The notes under the pieces were generated by a model that saw nothing but the letters and a program-made list of their open reading frames with translations, had not been told where the DNA came from and ran no database searches. Below, piece by piece: positions 1 through 7,968 of a stretch of DNA of 39,093 nt. Position 1 is the stretch's first letter, and every line of letters starts with the position of its first letter. Position numbers and translations under genes: made by a program. Source of the stretch: Robiginitomaculum sp. (lineage in GTDB: Bacteria; Pseudomonadota; Alphaproteobacteria; Caulobacterales; Maricaulaceae); the NCBI GenBank assembly GCA_015485335.1, contig WFTT01000064.1:1-39093 (forward strand), in the 5' to 3' direction.

Positions 1-172
1 CCTCCTGCATTTCCTGCCATATGGTTTCGGCATCCTGTTTAACCCGGCCCGGTTCCGGGTGAAAACTGGTGGTGCGCGAATGCCCGTGTCCCATCACCTC
101 ACCCTCGTGGGAAAAGGCAATGGCCCGCAATGAAGTGGTGCCCACATCCAGGACCAGTAAAATATCAGTCAT
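1..172 (-). CDS. FGGY-family carbohydrate (glycerol-type) kinase, N-terminus only, cut by window edge
   Basis: Reading the reverse strand from an ATG at 172 gives 57 residues that run off the window. They contain LVLDVGTTSLRAIAF, the phosphate-binding DxGTTS motif at the start of FGGY kinases (glycerol kinase, xylulokinase and relatives), then a PGRVKQDAETIW segment typical of the first subdomain. The family phosphorylates a sugar or polyol with ATP in the cytoplasm. The start codon overlaps the stop of the upstream FAD-oxidase gene (ATGA, 172-169), so the two are probably translationally coupled. The dehydrogenase upstream makes a glycerol-type substrate attractive, but specificity cannot be read from this fragment. 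The family assignment is firm; glycerol is inference. Confidence 0.85.
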   Translation of the reverse strand, partial: MTDILLVLDVGTTSLRAIAFSHEGEVMGHGHSRTTSFHPEPGRVKQDAETIWQEMQE

Positions 173-1596
173 TGGGAACTAGCTTGCTCTGTATTCATAT
201 CAGGTATCAGCACCTCCGCATTCATAATGTGATGGGGATCAATGGCCCGCTTGATCATTTGCAACAGGGCAACGCCCCCCTCGCCAAGATCGTTCACCAG
301 ATAATCGCGGCGCGCGCGCCCGATACCATGGTGATGGGAAATTGTGCCGCCATTGGCAGCGGTGGCTTTGAGCACCCGATCGGCACAGTCAAAATAAGCC
401 GCCTCCAGCGCCTCTTTATCTTCCAGATAAACGGCAAAGGTGAAGTATAAATTGATCCCTGAACGATAGACATGAGAGCTGTGCGCACTGGCATTCACAA
501 TGCCGGGCACCTCGTTCAAGGAGGCCACCACCTGATCATATACATCCACGATCTTTGTCCAGGAGGCGGCGACCTCGATGGTTTCGGCCACCACATTTTG
601 TTCGAACAAAGATTCCCAGCTGGGTACATGATTACGATTGGACAGCCATTTGGTCACCGCCGCTTCGGGGGCCTCATCCAGCCCCGCTTTTTTGGCAATC
701 TCTGCGATGGCGGCCTTCTCGGTCGCGACCATGGCGGTTGGCCCTTCGTGGACCATAATCAACAGGCCATCTTCATCCCGAACGGTTTCGGCAAAGTTTC
801 TGCGCACTTCGGCATTGTCATACTGGCGCATGACCGGCGGCGTATAGCCCGCCTGTATCATCTGTCGCTGGGCCTCGATCCCCCCGGCCATGGTGCGGGT
901 ATAAAACGCCGAATAAGCCTGTTTCGGGGCCTGACGGCGCAAGGAAAAGGTTACCTTGGTGATCACCCCCATGGTGCCCTCGCTACCCAAAAAAATATGG
1001 CGCAGGTCCGGACCGCTGGCCGCCCGGGGCGAAATGCCAATATTGACCACATCCCCATTGGGCAACACCGCCTCAACCGCGTAAATGATATTTTCTATAT
1101 TACCATAGGCGGTTGAAAACTGGCCCGAAGCGCGTGTGGCTACCCAGCCGCCAACACTGGATACGCCAATGGATTGTGGCCAGTGCCCAATGGTCAGCCC
1201 CATGGCCGCCACCGCCTCTTCGGCCTCCAGCCCGTTTTTGCCTGCCTCAAACGTTGCCAATAAATTGGTCTCGTCAATATCAACAACCCGGTTCATGGCC
1301 CCCATATCCAGCAAGATGGCCCGGGCATTGGCCAGCACCCCGCCACAAACCCCGCTGCCCAGACCATAGGGCATAACCGGCGTGCGGGTTTCATTGGCCA
1401 GTTTCAAAATGGCCTGCACATGGGCGGTTTCCCGGGGGCGAACAATGCACAGCGCGTGCTCGCTTTGCTGGGAAAGGTAATCGCGCAAATGGCTGACCAC
1501 CCAGTAATCGTGGCGCTGTTTATCCAGCGTGGTTGCATCGGTGATGACGTTTTGGGGGCCAATGGCCTCGCCCAGTCTGGTGATAATATCGCTCAT
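169..1596 (-). CDS. FAD-binding oxidase resembling alkyl-dihydroxyacetonephosphate synthase
   Basis: The 475-residue protein has a PCMH-type FAD-binding domain (about residues 45-230), with the flavin loop around PYGLGSGVCGG and the segments GGWVATRASG, YGNIE and GSEGTMGVIT. A C-terminal FAD-oxidase domain ends in SHHHGIG and a closing DPHHIMN. The GGW-TRASG, YGNIE and SHHHGIG set resembles alkyl-DHAP synthase (ether-lipid enzyme) more than glycolate or lactate oxidases, as I remember those families. It would be a cytoplasmic flavoprotein acting on a glycerolipid precursor or a 2-hydroxy acid. It lies 12 nt after the GlpD gene and overlaps the FGGY kinase start, so the three form one operon. 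The product class is well supported; the reaction is not. Confidence 0.85.
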   Translation of the reverse strand: MSDIITRLGEAIGPQNVITDATTLDKQRHDYWVVSHLRDYLSQQSEHALCIVRPRETAHVQAILKLANETRTPVMPYGLGSGVCGGVLANARAILLDMGAMNRVVDIDETNLLATFEAGKNGLEAEEAVAAMGLTIGHWPQSIGVSSVGGWVATRASGQFSTAYGNIENIIYAVEAVLPNGDVVNIGISPRAASGPDLRHIFLGSEGTMGVITKVTFSLRRQAPKQAYSAFYTRTMAGGIEAQRQMIQAGYTPPVMRQYDNAEVRRNFAETVRDEDGLLIMVHEGPTAMVATEKAAIAEIAKKAGLDEAPEAAVTKWLSNRNHVPSWESLFEQNVVAETIEVAASWTKIVDVYDQVVASLNEVPGIVNASAHSSHVYRSGINLYFTFAVYLEDKEALEAAYFDCADRVLKATAANGGTISHHHGIGRARRDYLVNDLGEGGVALLQMIKRAIDPHHIMNAEVLIPDMNTEQASSQ

Positions 1597-1608
1597 GATC
1601 GGTCTTCT

Positions 1609-3204
1609 TTATCCCTCGCCTATGGCGGTCATGTTTTGGTGGTGAATGGTTTTACAGGTCTCGATTTCCTGATCCCGGCGGGCCGGGGACCATTGATAAT
1701 AATCGGCCATAATGGCGGCGGCCTCGGCCAGTATGGACAGCCCCGCATCCCGGCTGAACAAGGCACGCGAGGATCGCCGCATCCAATAATCCTCTAATGT
1801 CAGCGCCCCCTCGACGTGCAGGGCCTGATGCATTTCGGCGCACACATCGCCGCCATCTTTTGCAATATTGATGGCTTCGCTGCCATATTTATTCACCAAC
1901 AAATTGGCAACGGCGGTTTCCAGTTTTTGAAGTTCGGGCGCATTGCGCAAGGCATTCATATCAACATCACCGCCGGGCAATCGTGCGATAGCGGTAACAC
2001 AGGGCGAAGGCTCCCTGCCCAACTTGCTCTCTATGGTGGAAACCACGCGTTCGGCCATTTTACGATAGGCCGTCAATTTGCCCCCGGCGATGGATAATAT
2101 CCCACTGGCGCTGGTCCACACTTCGTCTTTGCGGGATATTTCGGACGGGCTTTTGCCCTCCTCGGCCAGCAAGGGGCGGATACCGGCCCAGAGCGAAACA
2201 ATATCAGCAGGCGTTAAATCTTTGATGGCAAACCTGTTGGCCAGTGCCGCAAATAAATAATCCACGTCTGTGCGGGTGATCTGTGGCCAATAATCGGATT
2301 GCTGGTAAAAGGTATCGGTGGTGCCCACATAAACAAAATCGCCTTTTGGCACCGCAAAAACGCTGCGTTTGTCTTCGGTCTGCATAATCACCGTATGAGA
2401 TATGGGCAGCTTTTCCCGCGGCAGAACCAGATGAATACCCTTGGTCAACAGCAAACGTTTTTCGGCCTTTTCATCCTCCAGCGCGCGGATCGCATCCACC
2501 CACGGCCCCGCCGCATTGACAATAAATTTGGCATGAATTGAGGCGGTATAGGTTTCGCCGGGCAGCGCACCGGCCACCTTTACCCCAACGGCCTTGCCGC
2601 CTTCCAAAAGGATGGTTTTTACCGGCGCATAGCTCAGGATCGTGGCACCCGCCTCCTGCGCGCTGCGGATATTGACCAGGGTTAAGCGCGCATCATCGGT
2701 CAGATATTCCGTATAGGCGAGCGCGCCGCACACATGCTCGGTACGCATCAGGGGTTCATGGTTGTGGATGTCTTCTATTGACCAGACTTGGTGGCGATCT
2801 GCGGGGGCAATCTCCGCCAGTTTTTCAAACGTCCACAGCCCGGTTTTCAGCTTTGCCTTCGCCATCGCATTTTTTGCCGGCAAAACGAAGGGCATGGGCT
2901 GTACTAGATGGGGCGCAATGGCACGCAAAATCGTCCGCTCACGCGCTGCCTCGCGCACAAGCGCCACATGACCCTGGGCAAGATAACGCAAACCCCCATG
3001 GATCATCTTTGAGGAACGCCCGGACGTACCGGAGGCAAAATCCCGGGCCTCGACCAGCGCCACCCTTAGCCCTCGCAAGGCCGCATCACGGGCAATGCCT
3101 GCCCCGGTAATGCCGCCGCCAATCACCAACACATCATAGTGTCCGCCATCTACGCCCTGAAAGAGCGCTTGGCGGTCACGAAAATTGAGCGAGGAAGTTT
3201 TCAT
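1609..3204 (-). CDS. glpD: Glycerol-3-phosphate dehydrogenase (FAD-dependent, GlpD type)
   Basis: At 531 residues the length is normal for aerobic GlpD. The N-terminus carries the FAD dinucleotide-binding motif VIGGGITGAGIARDAALRG (about residues 27-45), followed by the GlpD signature SSKMIHGGLRYL and a DAO fold; a C-terminal helical domain follows from about residue 385. The family oxidises sn-glycerol-3-phosphate to dihydroxyacetone phosphate at the inner membrane and passes electrons to quinone. It is the first gene of a minus-strand operon with the alkyl-DHAP-synthase-like oxidase and the FGGY kinase. A GGAAAG ribosome-binding site lies about 10 nt before the ATG. The divergent LysR gene is a candidate regulator. 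Because the neighbours are not a standard glp set, a modified glycerol phosphate substrate is possible. Confidence 0.93.
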   Translation of the reverse strand: MKTSSLNFRDRQALFQGVDGGHYDVLVIGGGITGAGIARDAALRGLRVALVEARDFASGTSGRSSKMIHGGLRYLAQGHVALVREAARERTILRAIAPHLVQPMPFVLPAKNAMAKAKLKTGLWTFEKLAEIAPADRHQVWSIEDIHNHEPLMRTEHVCGALAYTEYLTDDARLTLVNIRSAQEAGATILSYAPVKTILLEGGKAVGVKVAGALPGETYTASIHAKFIVNAAGPWVDAIRALEDEKAEKRLLLTKGIHLVLPREKLPISHTVIMQTEDKRSVFAVPKGDFVYVGTTDTFYQQSDYWPQITRTDVDYLFAALANRFAIKDLTPADIVSLWAGIRPLLAEEGKSPSEISRKDEVWTSASGILSIAGGKLTAYRKMAERVVSTIESKLGREPSPCVTAIARLPGGDVDMNALRNAPELQKLETAVANLLVNKYGSEAINIAKDGGDVCAEMHQALHVEGALTLEDYWMRRSSRALFSRDAGLSILAEAAAIMADYYQWSPARRDQEIETCKTIHHQNMTAIGEG

Positions 3205-3304
3205 TTACACGTCTTTCCGGATGGGAATGAAAAGATTTGCCTTGGCATTCCCCCCATATTTATACACAACAATAAAGGTAATATGGTATTGAATAATTTT
3301 CATA
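3205..3304. promoter_or_regulatory. Divergent promoter region between glpD operon and lysR-type gene
   Basis: These 100 bases separate two divergent starts and turn AT-rich towards the LysR side (3255-3304). Such a gap is the usual location of a LysR-family operator serving both genes. I could not single out one convincing T-N11-A box or sigma-70 pair, so only the region is marked. Confidence 0.5.
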
Positions 3305-4240
3305 ATGAGATTGATTATGAATCTGGATATTCGGCACCTCAGGCATTTCGAAGCGGTATACCGTTTGCGCAGTTTTGTGCGCGCCGCCAAGGAAATATCG
3401 GTCACCCAATCGGCGCTAACCAAAAGCATTAAAGCCCTGGAAAAGGAAATCGGGGCCGCGCTTCTTGACCGCACCACCCATTCCGTGATCCCCACCAAAA
3501 CCGGGGACATTCTGATCCGCTATGCCAAGGATGTGATCAGCTCGCTGGGCCTGTTTGAACAACAGGCTGCCTCGATCAATGATCTGGATACCGGCAACTT
3601 AACACTGGGGTCCGGCCCCTACCCGTTGGAACCATTGGTCACCACGGCCTTGCGGGATTTTGCCACGCATTTCCCCAGCATTCACGTTACCTTACAAACC
3701 GGCAGCTCCAATGCCTTGCTGGAACGCCTGATGAACCGCACACTGGATCTGGTGGTCTGTGATATCAGCAAATATCAGCATGGCCCGTTTTCGGACCAGA
3801 TCGCCGTAGATGCCTTGCCGCCGGAACCGATCATGCTGATCCATGACAAAGATCATCCCTTATCGGGCAAAAGGCCAACCCTGGAAAAGCTGGGGCAGTA
3901 TGCCTGGGCCTCGCCAACCGCTTCACCGGGGCTGTTTCGCCAATTACCAAAAGAATTACGCCAAAGCGCCTTTCCAACCGGCTATGCCCATTATCGGGTT
4001 GAGGTGATATCGGCCTGTCTTGAGATTGTTCGCGGCAGCACGGTATTAACCGCCATTCCACGTTCGCTGGCCAGACGGGTATGCAAGGATGGAAGCCTGA
4101 TTATGAAACCATTGCCCGGCAATTTTCTTACCAATGATGGCATCCATACCCTGGCTCACAAAGCCAAAAGCCCGGCGGTGACCGCCTTTATTAAGCATAT
4201 GACCAGCACCGCAAAGGCGCTGGCCGCCGCGCGCGAATAA
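3305..4240 (+). CDS. LysR-family transcriptional regulator
   Basis: This is a 311-residue protein of normal LysR length. Residues about 8-65 form the winged helix-turn-helix (LRHFEAVYRLRSFVRAAKE, then SVTQSALTKSIKALEKEIG, then LLDRTTHSVIPTKTG). The rest is the periplasmic-binding-protein-like effector domain. The ATG at 3305 gives MRLIMNLDIRHL; a second ATG at 3317 (MNLDIRHL) is the more usual LysR start and could be the true one. It is transcribed away from the glpD operon and probably regulates it and itself, as is common for divergent LysR genes. It converges on the TonB-receptor gene with only 23 nt between them. The effector is unknown. Confidence 0.93.
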   Translation: MRLIMNLDIRHLRHFEAVYRLRSFVRAAKEISVTQSALTKSIKALEKEIGAALLDRTTHSVIPTKTGDILIRYAKDVISSLGLFEQQAASINDLDTGNLTLGSGPYPLEPLVTTALRDFATHFPSIHVTLQTGSSNALLERLMNRTLDLVVCDISKYQHGPFSDQIAVDALPPEPIMLIHDKDHPLSGKRPTLEKLGQYAWASPTASPGLFRQLPKELRQSAFPTGYAHYRVEVISACLEIVRGSTVLTAIPRSLARRVCKDGSLIMKPLPGNFLTNDGIHTLAHKAKSPAVTAFIKHMTSTAKALAAARE

Positions 4241-4263
4241 CACAATATCGGAGGGTGGTTTCG

Positions 4264-6282
4264 TTAGGGGTGGACCCGGATCCCAATAAATAAAGTGCGG
4301 GGGCGGCCGGGAAAATATCGCTCTGAGCCAAAGGCAAAATCCGCACGATCCGCATAGCGAATATCAAAGAGATTATCGATGCGGCCATACACATGAACTG
4401 ATTTGGATACATCCACGCCGCCGCGCAGGGTAAACACATCATGCCCGCCATATTGGGTGGTATTGCCCGGATCGGTAAAATATTTCCCGACGTGCTGGAC
4501 CTTTAGGGACACACTGGTTTTGCCGGTTGGGAACACAGCCATTTGCAAATAGCCCAGGGTTTTTGGGGCACTGTCCACCAGATCCCCCCGATGGATTGAG
4601 CTGGATGATGAGCGGACAATATCGCTAAAGGCATAGGTGTGTCGGGCCAGGGTAACGGCACCCGAAAGCGCCATAAAGCGGCCCAATGGGGCATCAAAGC
4701 TCAGCTCTGCGCCCTTATGGTGGGTTTTCCCATTGCTGACATTAAAACCGTTGGCGTTTCTGAAAAAGAAGTTGTTTTTGCGCATGGCAAAAAGCGCCGC
4801 CTCAAAACGGATCTTGGTAAGATGCCCCTTTAGACCCAGCTCCACCGAATCCAGGGTTTCGGGTTTTATCTCGCCGGGTTGCTGGTTGATCTGCAGACTG
4901 TAGGCATCGGTAACCTGTGGCGCCCGATTGCCCCGGGCATAGCGGCCATAAAGGGTGAGCGTATCACCAAGGTCATGGGTAAGCCCGATTTTGGGGGCGA
5001 AGGTCAGGTAGTCATCCTGGCGATCGGCAATGCGCAAAAATCGGCCAAAGCGGCCATTATCGATATTATTGTGATAGTCATAACGGGTGTAATCGGCACG
5101 AACCCCAAGGTTTAATTTGGTGCCCGCGCCCAGATCAAAGCGGGTTTGCAGATAGGGCGAGAGCACCAGCGCACCAACGTCATAATCATAATGATTGCCC
5201 TGAATAAACGAGAACACCCGGGGACCGGGTTGAAACTCTTTTAAAAAACCATTGGTGTATTCGCTGTCAAAGCCAAGGGTATAAGATCCGCCGGGCAGTA
5301 CGCTTTCATAGGTGGTGATCAGGCCAACGCTTTTATGGCCACTGTCTTCGCGAGCCTTGCCCGGCACAAAATGGCGCAAAAAGGATAAATCCACCCAGCG
5401 CGTATAGGGGATCAGGGTCAGGTGTGAATTCGCCCCCAGCGGCCTTCGCATTTGCATGGAAAACCGGGCAGTTTTGCCATCGCGATAGGCCTCAGGGTTG
5501 GGGTTAGAGGCCGACAATGCCCGGTCTTTATAGGCGTCATGGCCTTTAATAAACCCGGCGGTTTCCTGATTGAGGTTCTGAAACGTCGCCAGGGTTTTTA
5601 GCGCCCACGGACCGGCCATACCATCATAGCGAATTTGCAGTTTCTGCTGATCAAAGCCGGAATTATTCCGAAACCCCGGCTCGTGCGCCAGACTAAGCGC
5701 GGCATGGAAACGACCATCAAACAGCGCCCCATTGGTGGCGGCGATCAATCGCGCATAGCCATGTTCATTGCCTAAAAAATCAAACGAGGGTGAGGTGGTT
5801 TTCGCGGGGGCCGCTGAGAGAATATTGATCAATCCATGCACCGCATTGGATCCATAAAGCACGCTGCCCGGCCCTTTGGTAATTTCCACCCGGCCAGCCA
5901 GTTCCAGCGCACCTTCAAAAAGGCCGTTTACATTTGAAAATCCGGCCGCCCTTAGCGGCACTCCGTCTTCGAGATATAAAAAGGATCCGGCCCCCGCCCC
6001 GCCGGTAAGCACCGGCGAACGAATGGCGGTTAAATGTTCCTGGCCGCTGCCGCGATGAATATTAACCCCGGCCACTTCATTTAATAGCTCGGCGGGGTGC
6101 ACCGGCGACACCTGTTGCAGCCGCACCCGGTCAAGAACAGCAACACTGCCGGCATAGTCTTTAGCCGGCTCTGCCCGGCGGCTAGCGGTAATGATCACTT
6201 CATCTTCCGTGGCAGCCGCCGCAGCACACACAGCAAAAACAAAAAGGGGGACAAAAGCCGTCAGCAGCAAATTTATTTTCAT
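4264..6282 (-). CDS. TonB-dependent outer membrane receptor
   Basis: The 672-residue protein has a signal peptide (about 1-24, ending in an Ala-rich stretch) followed at once by a TonB box, DEVII (residues 27-31). The plug domain (about 45-155) includes VEITKGPGSVLYGSNAVHGLINI, a classic receptor motif; a beta-barrel follows, ending in RPRTLFIGIRVHP. It lacks the N-terminal STN signalling domain found in the second receptor of this window. It imports a scarce ligand such as a siderophore, metal complex or cobalamin at the cost of proton-motive force. Substrate cannot be read here. The 88-nt leader (6283-6370) is too short for a cobalamin riboswitch. It lies downstream of the PII-like gene on the same strand, so read-through from that operon is possible. 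Confidence 0.93.
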   Translation of the reverse strand: MKINLLLTAFVPLFVFAVCAAAAATEDEVIITASRRAEPAKDYAGSVAVLDRVRLQQVSPVHPAELLNEVAGVNIHRGSGQEHLTAIRSPVLTGGAGAGSFLYLEDGVPLRAAGFSNVNGLFEGALELAGRVEITKGPGSVLYGSNAVHGLINILSAAPAKTTSPSFDFLGNEHGYARLIAATNGALFDGRFHAALSLAHEPGFRNNSGFDQQKLQIRYDGMAGPWALKTLATFQNLNQETAGFIKGHDAYKDRALSASNPNPEAYRDGKTARFSMQMRRPLGANSHLTLIPYTRWVDLSFLRHFVPGKAREDSGHKSVGLITTYESVLPGGSYTLGFDSEYTNGFLKEFQPGPRVFSFIQGNHYDYDVGALVLSPYLQTRFDLGAGTKLNLGVRADYTRYDYHNNIDNGRFGRFLRIADRQDDYLTFAPKIGLTHDLGDTLTLYGRYARGNRAPQVTDAYSLQINQQPGEIKPETLDSVELGLKGHLTKIRFEAALFAMRKNNFFFRNANGFNVSNGKTHHKGAELSFDAPLGRFMALSGAVTLARHTYAFSDIVRSSSSSIHRGDLVDSAPKTLGYLQMAVFPTGKTSVSLKVQHVGKYFTDPGNTTQYGGHDVFTLRGGVDVSKSVHVYGRIDNLFDIRYADRADFAFGSERYFPGRPRTLFIGIRVHP

Positions 6283-6370
6283 GGGAATTACAGATCAACA
6301 CACAACGAATCCGATAGTTCCCGCCTTATACCCCATTTTTCAAAAAATCATCCAATCGTGACAATTGCCT

Positions 6371-6688
6371 CTACTGATCGATACGTTTCTTATCGCGAAT
6401 ACTGTAAAAGCGCGAAAGCGGGTTCACCGCAATAATCCCATCGCCCTCTATACCCGCATGAGCTGCATCCATGATGGCATTCACAATGCGGTCCGTCTGA
6501 TCTTCGGGAGCAAAGACCCGCACACAATTATATTGTTGCATCCAGCCACGCCGAAAAAAGTTTTTGCGCTCGCCATAGCCGCGCACCTGAAACACGCTAA
6601 CGCCGGGTACACCAATTTGTTGCAGGTTGAGACGCACCCGTTTCATGGCCAGCACATCCACGGTGGCGGTAATTTCATTATAAACCAT
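6371..6688 (-). CDS. PII-like signalling protein with shortened T-loop, in Rieske/cytochrome operon
   Basis: I start the protein at the ATG at 6688 (MVYNEITATVDV; 105 residues) because AAGGAA sits 6 nt before it. Upstream in-frame alternatives are an ATG at 6709 and a TTG at 6718. The PII ferredoxin-like fold is visible: a first strand, the helix with LNLQQIGVPGVSVFQVRGYGE, then APEDQTDRIVNAIMDAA, GIEGDGIIAVNPL and a closing Arg/Lys-rich SIRDKKRI. Between GYG and the next strand (CVRVF) the T-loop is several residues shorter than in GlnB, and the uridylylated tyrosine is missing. PII proteins bind adenine nucleotides and control partners by contact. Here the gene follows the Rieske gene by 26 nt rather than an ammonium transporter, so the partner is probably not nitrogen-related. 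Confidence 0.82.
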   Translation of the reverse strand: MVYNEITATVDVLAMKRVRLNLQQIGVPGVSVFQVRGYGERKNFFRRGWMQQYNCVRVFAPEDQTDRIVNAIMDAAHAGIEGDGIIAVNPLSRFYSIRDKKRIDQ

Positions 6689-6714
6689 TCTCGCTTCCTT
6701 TTTTTTCATCACTG

Positions 6715-7248
6715 TCAACCAATCCGCACGGTCTCATTTTCCCCAAAGGTATAGGGGGGCAGATCCAGATTGCGCGGGGCCGGTCCCCGGCGCACCCGGC
6801 CTGCGGTGTCGTACATGGATCCATGACAGGGACAGAACCACCCATGCCACGGCCCCCGGTTTTGCGGAATACGCTGGCCAATCGGCACACAACCCAAATG
6901 GGTGCAGATGCCAATAACGATCAGCCAGTCCTTGTGTTGTACCCGTTCATCATCCGTTGCCGGATCAATCAGATCCGCATGATCATCGGCCTCGGCCTCG
7001 GCAATTTCTTTTGGGGTGCGGCGACAGATAAAGATCGGCTTGCTGTTCCACTTAACAGTTATGCGCTGACCGACCTGCATATCGCTTAAATCAATCTCGA
7101 CCTTGCTCATGGCCAAAACATCGGCCGAAGGATTAAAACTGTCGATCAATGGCCAACCAACCAGACCAACCCCCGCAGCGGCCACCGTGCCGGTGGCAAT
7201 ATAGATAAAGTCCCGCCGCCGGGGCTGTGGTTCGGCCTTCATGTTCAT
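6715..7248 (-). CDS. Orphan Rieske 2Fe-2S protein (PetA-like)
   Basis: The 177-residue protein begins with a twin-arginine signal-anchor ([17 protein letters not shown], residues about 10-26), as in PetA. The cluster-binding motifs CTHLGC and CPCHGS are intact, giving the two Cys and two His ligands, with the disulphide cysteines also present; [14 protein letters not shown] follows. In the bc1 complex this subunit transfers electrons from quinol to cytochrome c1 on the periplasmic side. No cytochrome b or c1 gene is present in this window, so it is probably a second Rieske protein serving another route. AAGG lies 8 nt before the ATG. Two small cytochromes c are upstream in the operon and a PII-like gene is downstream. 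Family certain; redox partners inferred. Confidence 0.93.
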   Translation of the reverse strand: MNMKAEPQPRRRDFIYIATGTVAAAGVGLVGWPLIDSFNPSADVLAMSKVEIDLSDMQVGQRITVKWNSKPIFICRRTPKEIAEAEADDHADLIDPATDDERVQHKDWLIVIGICTHLGCVPIGQRIPQNRGPWHGWFCPCHGSMYDTAGRVRRGPAPRNLDLPPYTFGENETVRIG

Positions 7249-7271
7249 GAAAACACCTTCCCTGTACCGGG

Positions 7272-7622
7272 CTATGAGCCAAAGGCCTGATGCAGATAGG
7301 CCAGTACATTTTCAATGTCTTCGTCCGACAGATCTGGATTGCCGCCTTTGGCCGGCATGGGCATGGCCGAACCGGCGCTTTCAAAGCCATCGGTGATATG
7401 GCGGATCAGAACCTCATCCCCCTTCGCCAACACGCCGTCAGCCTGGGTAAAATCAGGTGTGCCGGGGATTTCGCCTTTGCCCTTGGCACCATGACAGAAG
7501 ACACAGGTGCCCTCGTAAACCGCCTTGCCTTTGGCGGCGTCCCCATCCCCATGGGCCTGAACGATCCCGGGTAGCAATAATGTGGCACTTACCGTCAACG
7601 CAATAAGGAATTGTTTTTTCAT
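7272..7622 (-). CDS. Small periplasmic monohaem cytochrome c
   Basis: This 116-residue protein has a signal peptide (about 1-23, ending in QAHG), one haem-binding CVFCH motif near residue 40, and a likely axial Met in [12 protein letters not shown]-terminal helix [20 protein letters not shown] is typical of class I cytochromes c (c5/c555 type). It would carry electrons in the periplasm. GGAG lies 7 nt before the ATG. It sits between the second cytochrome gene and the Rieske gene with gaps under 25 nt, which fits a short electron path between the Rieske protein and a cytochrome acceptor. Confidence 0.92.
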   Translation of the reverse strand: MKKQFLIALTVSATLLLPGIVQAHGDGDAAKGKAVYEGTCVFCHGAKGKGEIPGTPDFTQADGVLAKGDEVLIRHITDGFESAGSAMPMPAKGGNPDLSDEDIENVLAYLHQAFGS

Positions 7623-7637
7623 CAGTTTTCTCCGGTT

Positions 7638-7946
7638 TTAATTACTGGCTTTGAGAAAGGCTTTGATATCTTCTGCCTCTAAAGGCAACAGGTTTGCCCG
7701 CACACGCATGTGGGTGACCGAAACATCCCATTCTTCATCGGTCAGCTCTTTGGGCGAACGCAGATTGTGGCAACGACCGCAATTGTTTTTCCACGCCTTG
7801 GCACCACGAACCACCTGCATGGGATCAGGTTTTTTGGCTTTGGCATTGGCGCTGTCCGGCCCGGCAATGGCCAGCGGCGCAAAAACCAGCATGGCCACGG
7901 CCAATGTGCTTCCCATCCATATGCCATTGTTTTTCATAATTTTCAT
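7638..7946 (-). CDS. Small haem-c-binding protein (cytochrome c)
   Basis: I place the start at the ATG at 7946 (MKIMKNNGIWMG; 102 residues), which has AGGAAC just upstream; the open frame continues to 7985 but would overlap the porin gene. There is a signal peptide (about 1-28, ending in IAGPDS) and one CGRCH haem motif (about residue 53), followed by NLRSPKELTDEEWDVSVTHM. That segment resembles the haem domain of small quinol-linked cytochromes, where a Met in WxxxVxxMR can be the sixth ligand. It is the second gene of the minus-strand operon after the porin. Electron transfer is clear from the motif; partners are inferred from neighbours. Confidence 0.88.
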   Translation of the reverse strand: MKIMKNNGIWMGSTLAVAMLVFAPLAIAGPDSANAKAKKPDPMQVVRGAKAWKNNCGRCHNLRSPKELTDEEWDVSVTHMRVRANLLPLEAEDIKAFLKASN

Positions 7947-7968
7947 CGTTCTGTTCCTTTCACGCCGA

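Noticed and set aside
6283-6370. Possible riboswitch in the leader of the first TonB receptor gene
   Set aside because: The gap is only 88 nt and contains no recognisable cobalamin or TPP box, so no riboswitch can be supported.
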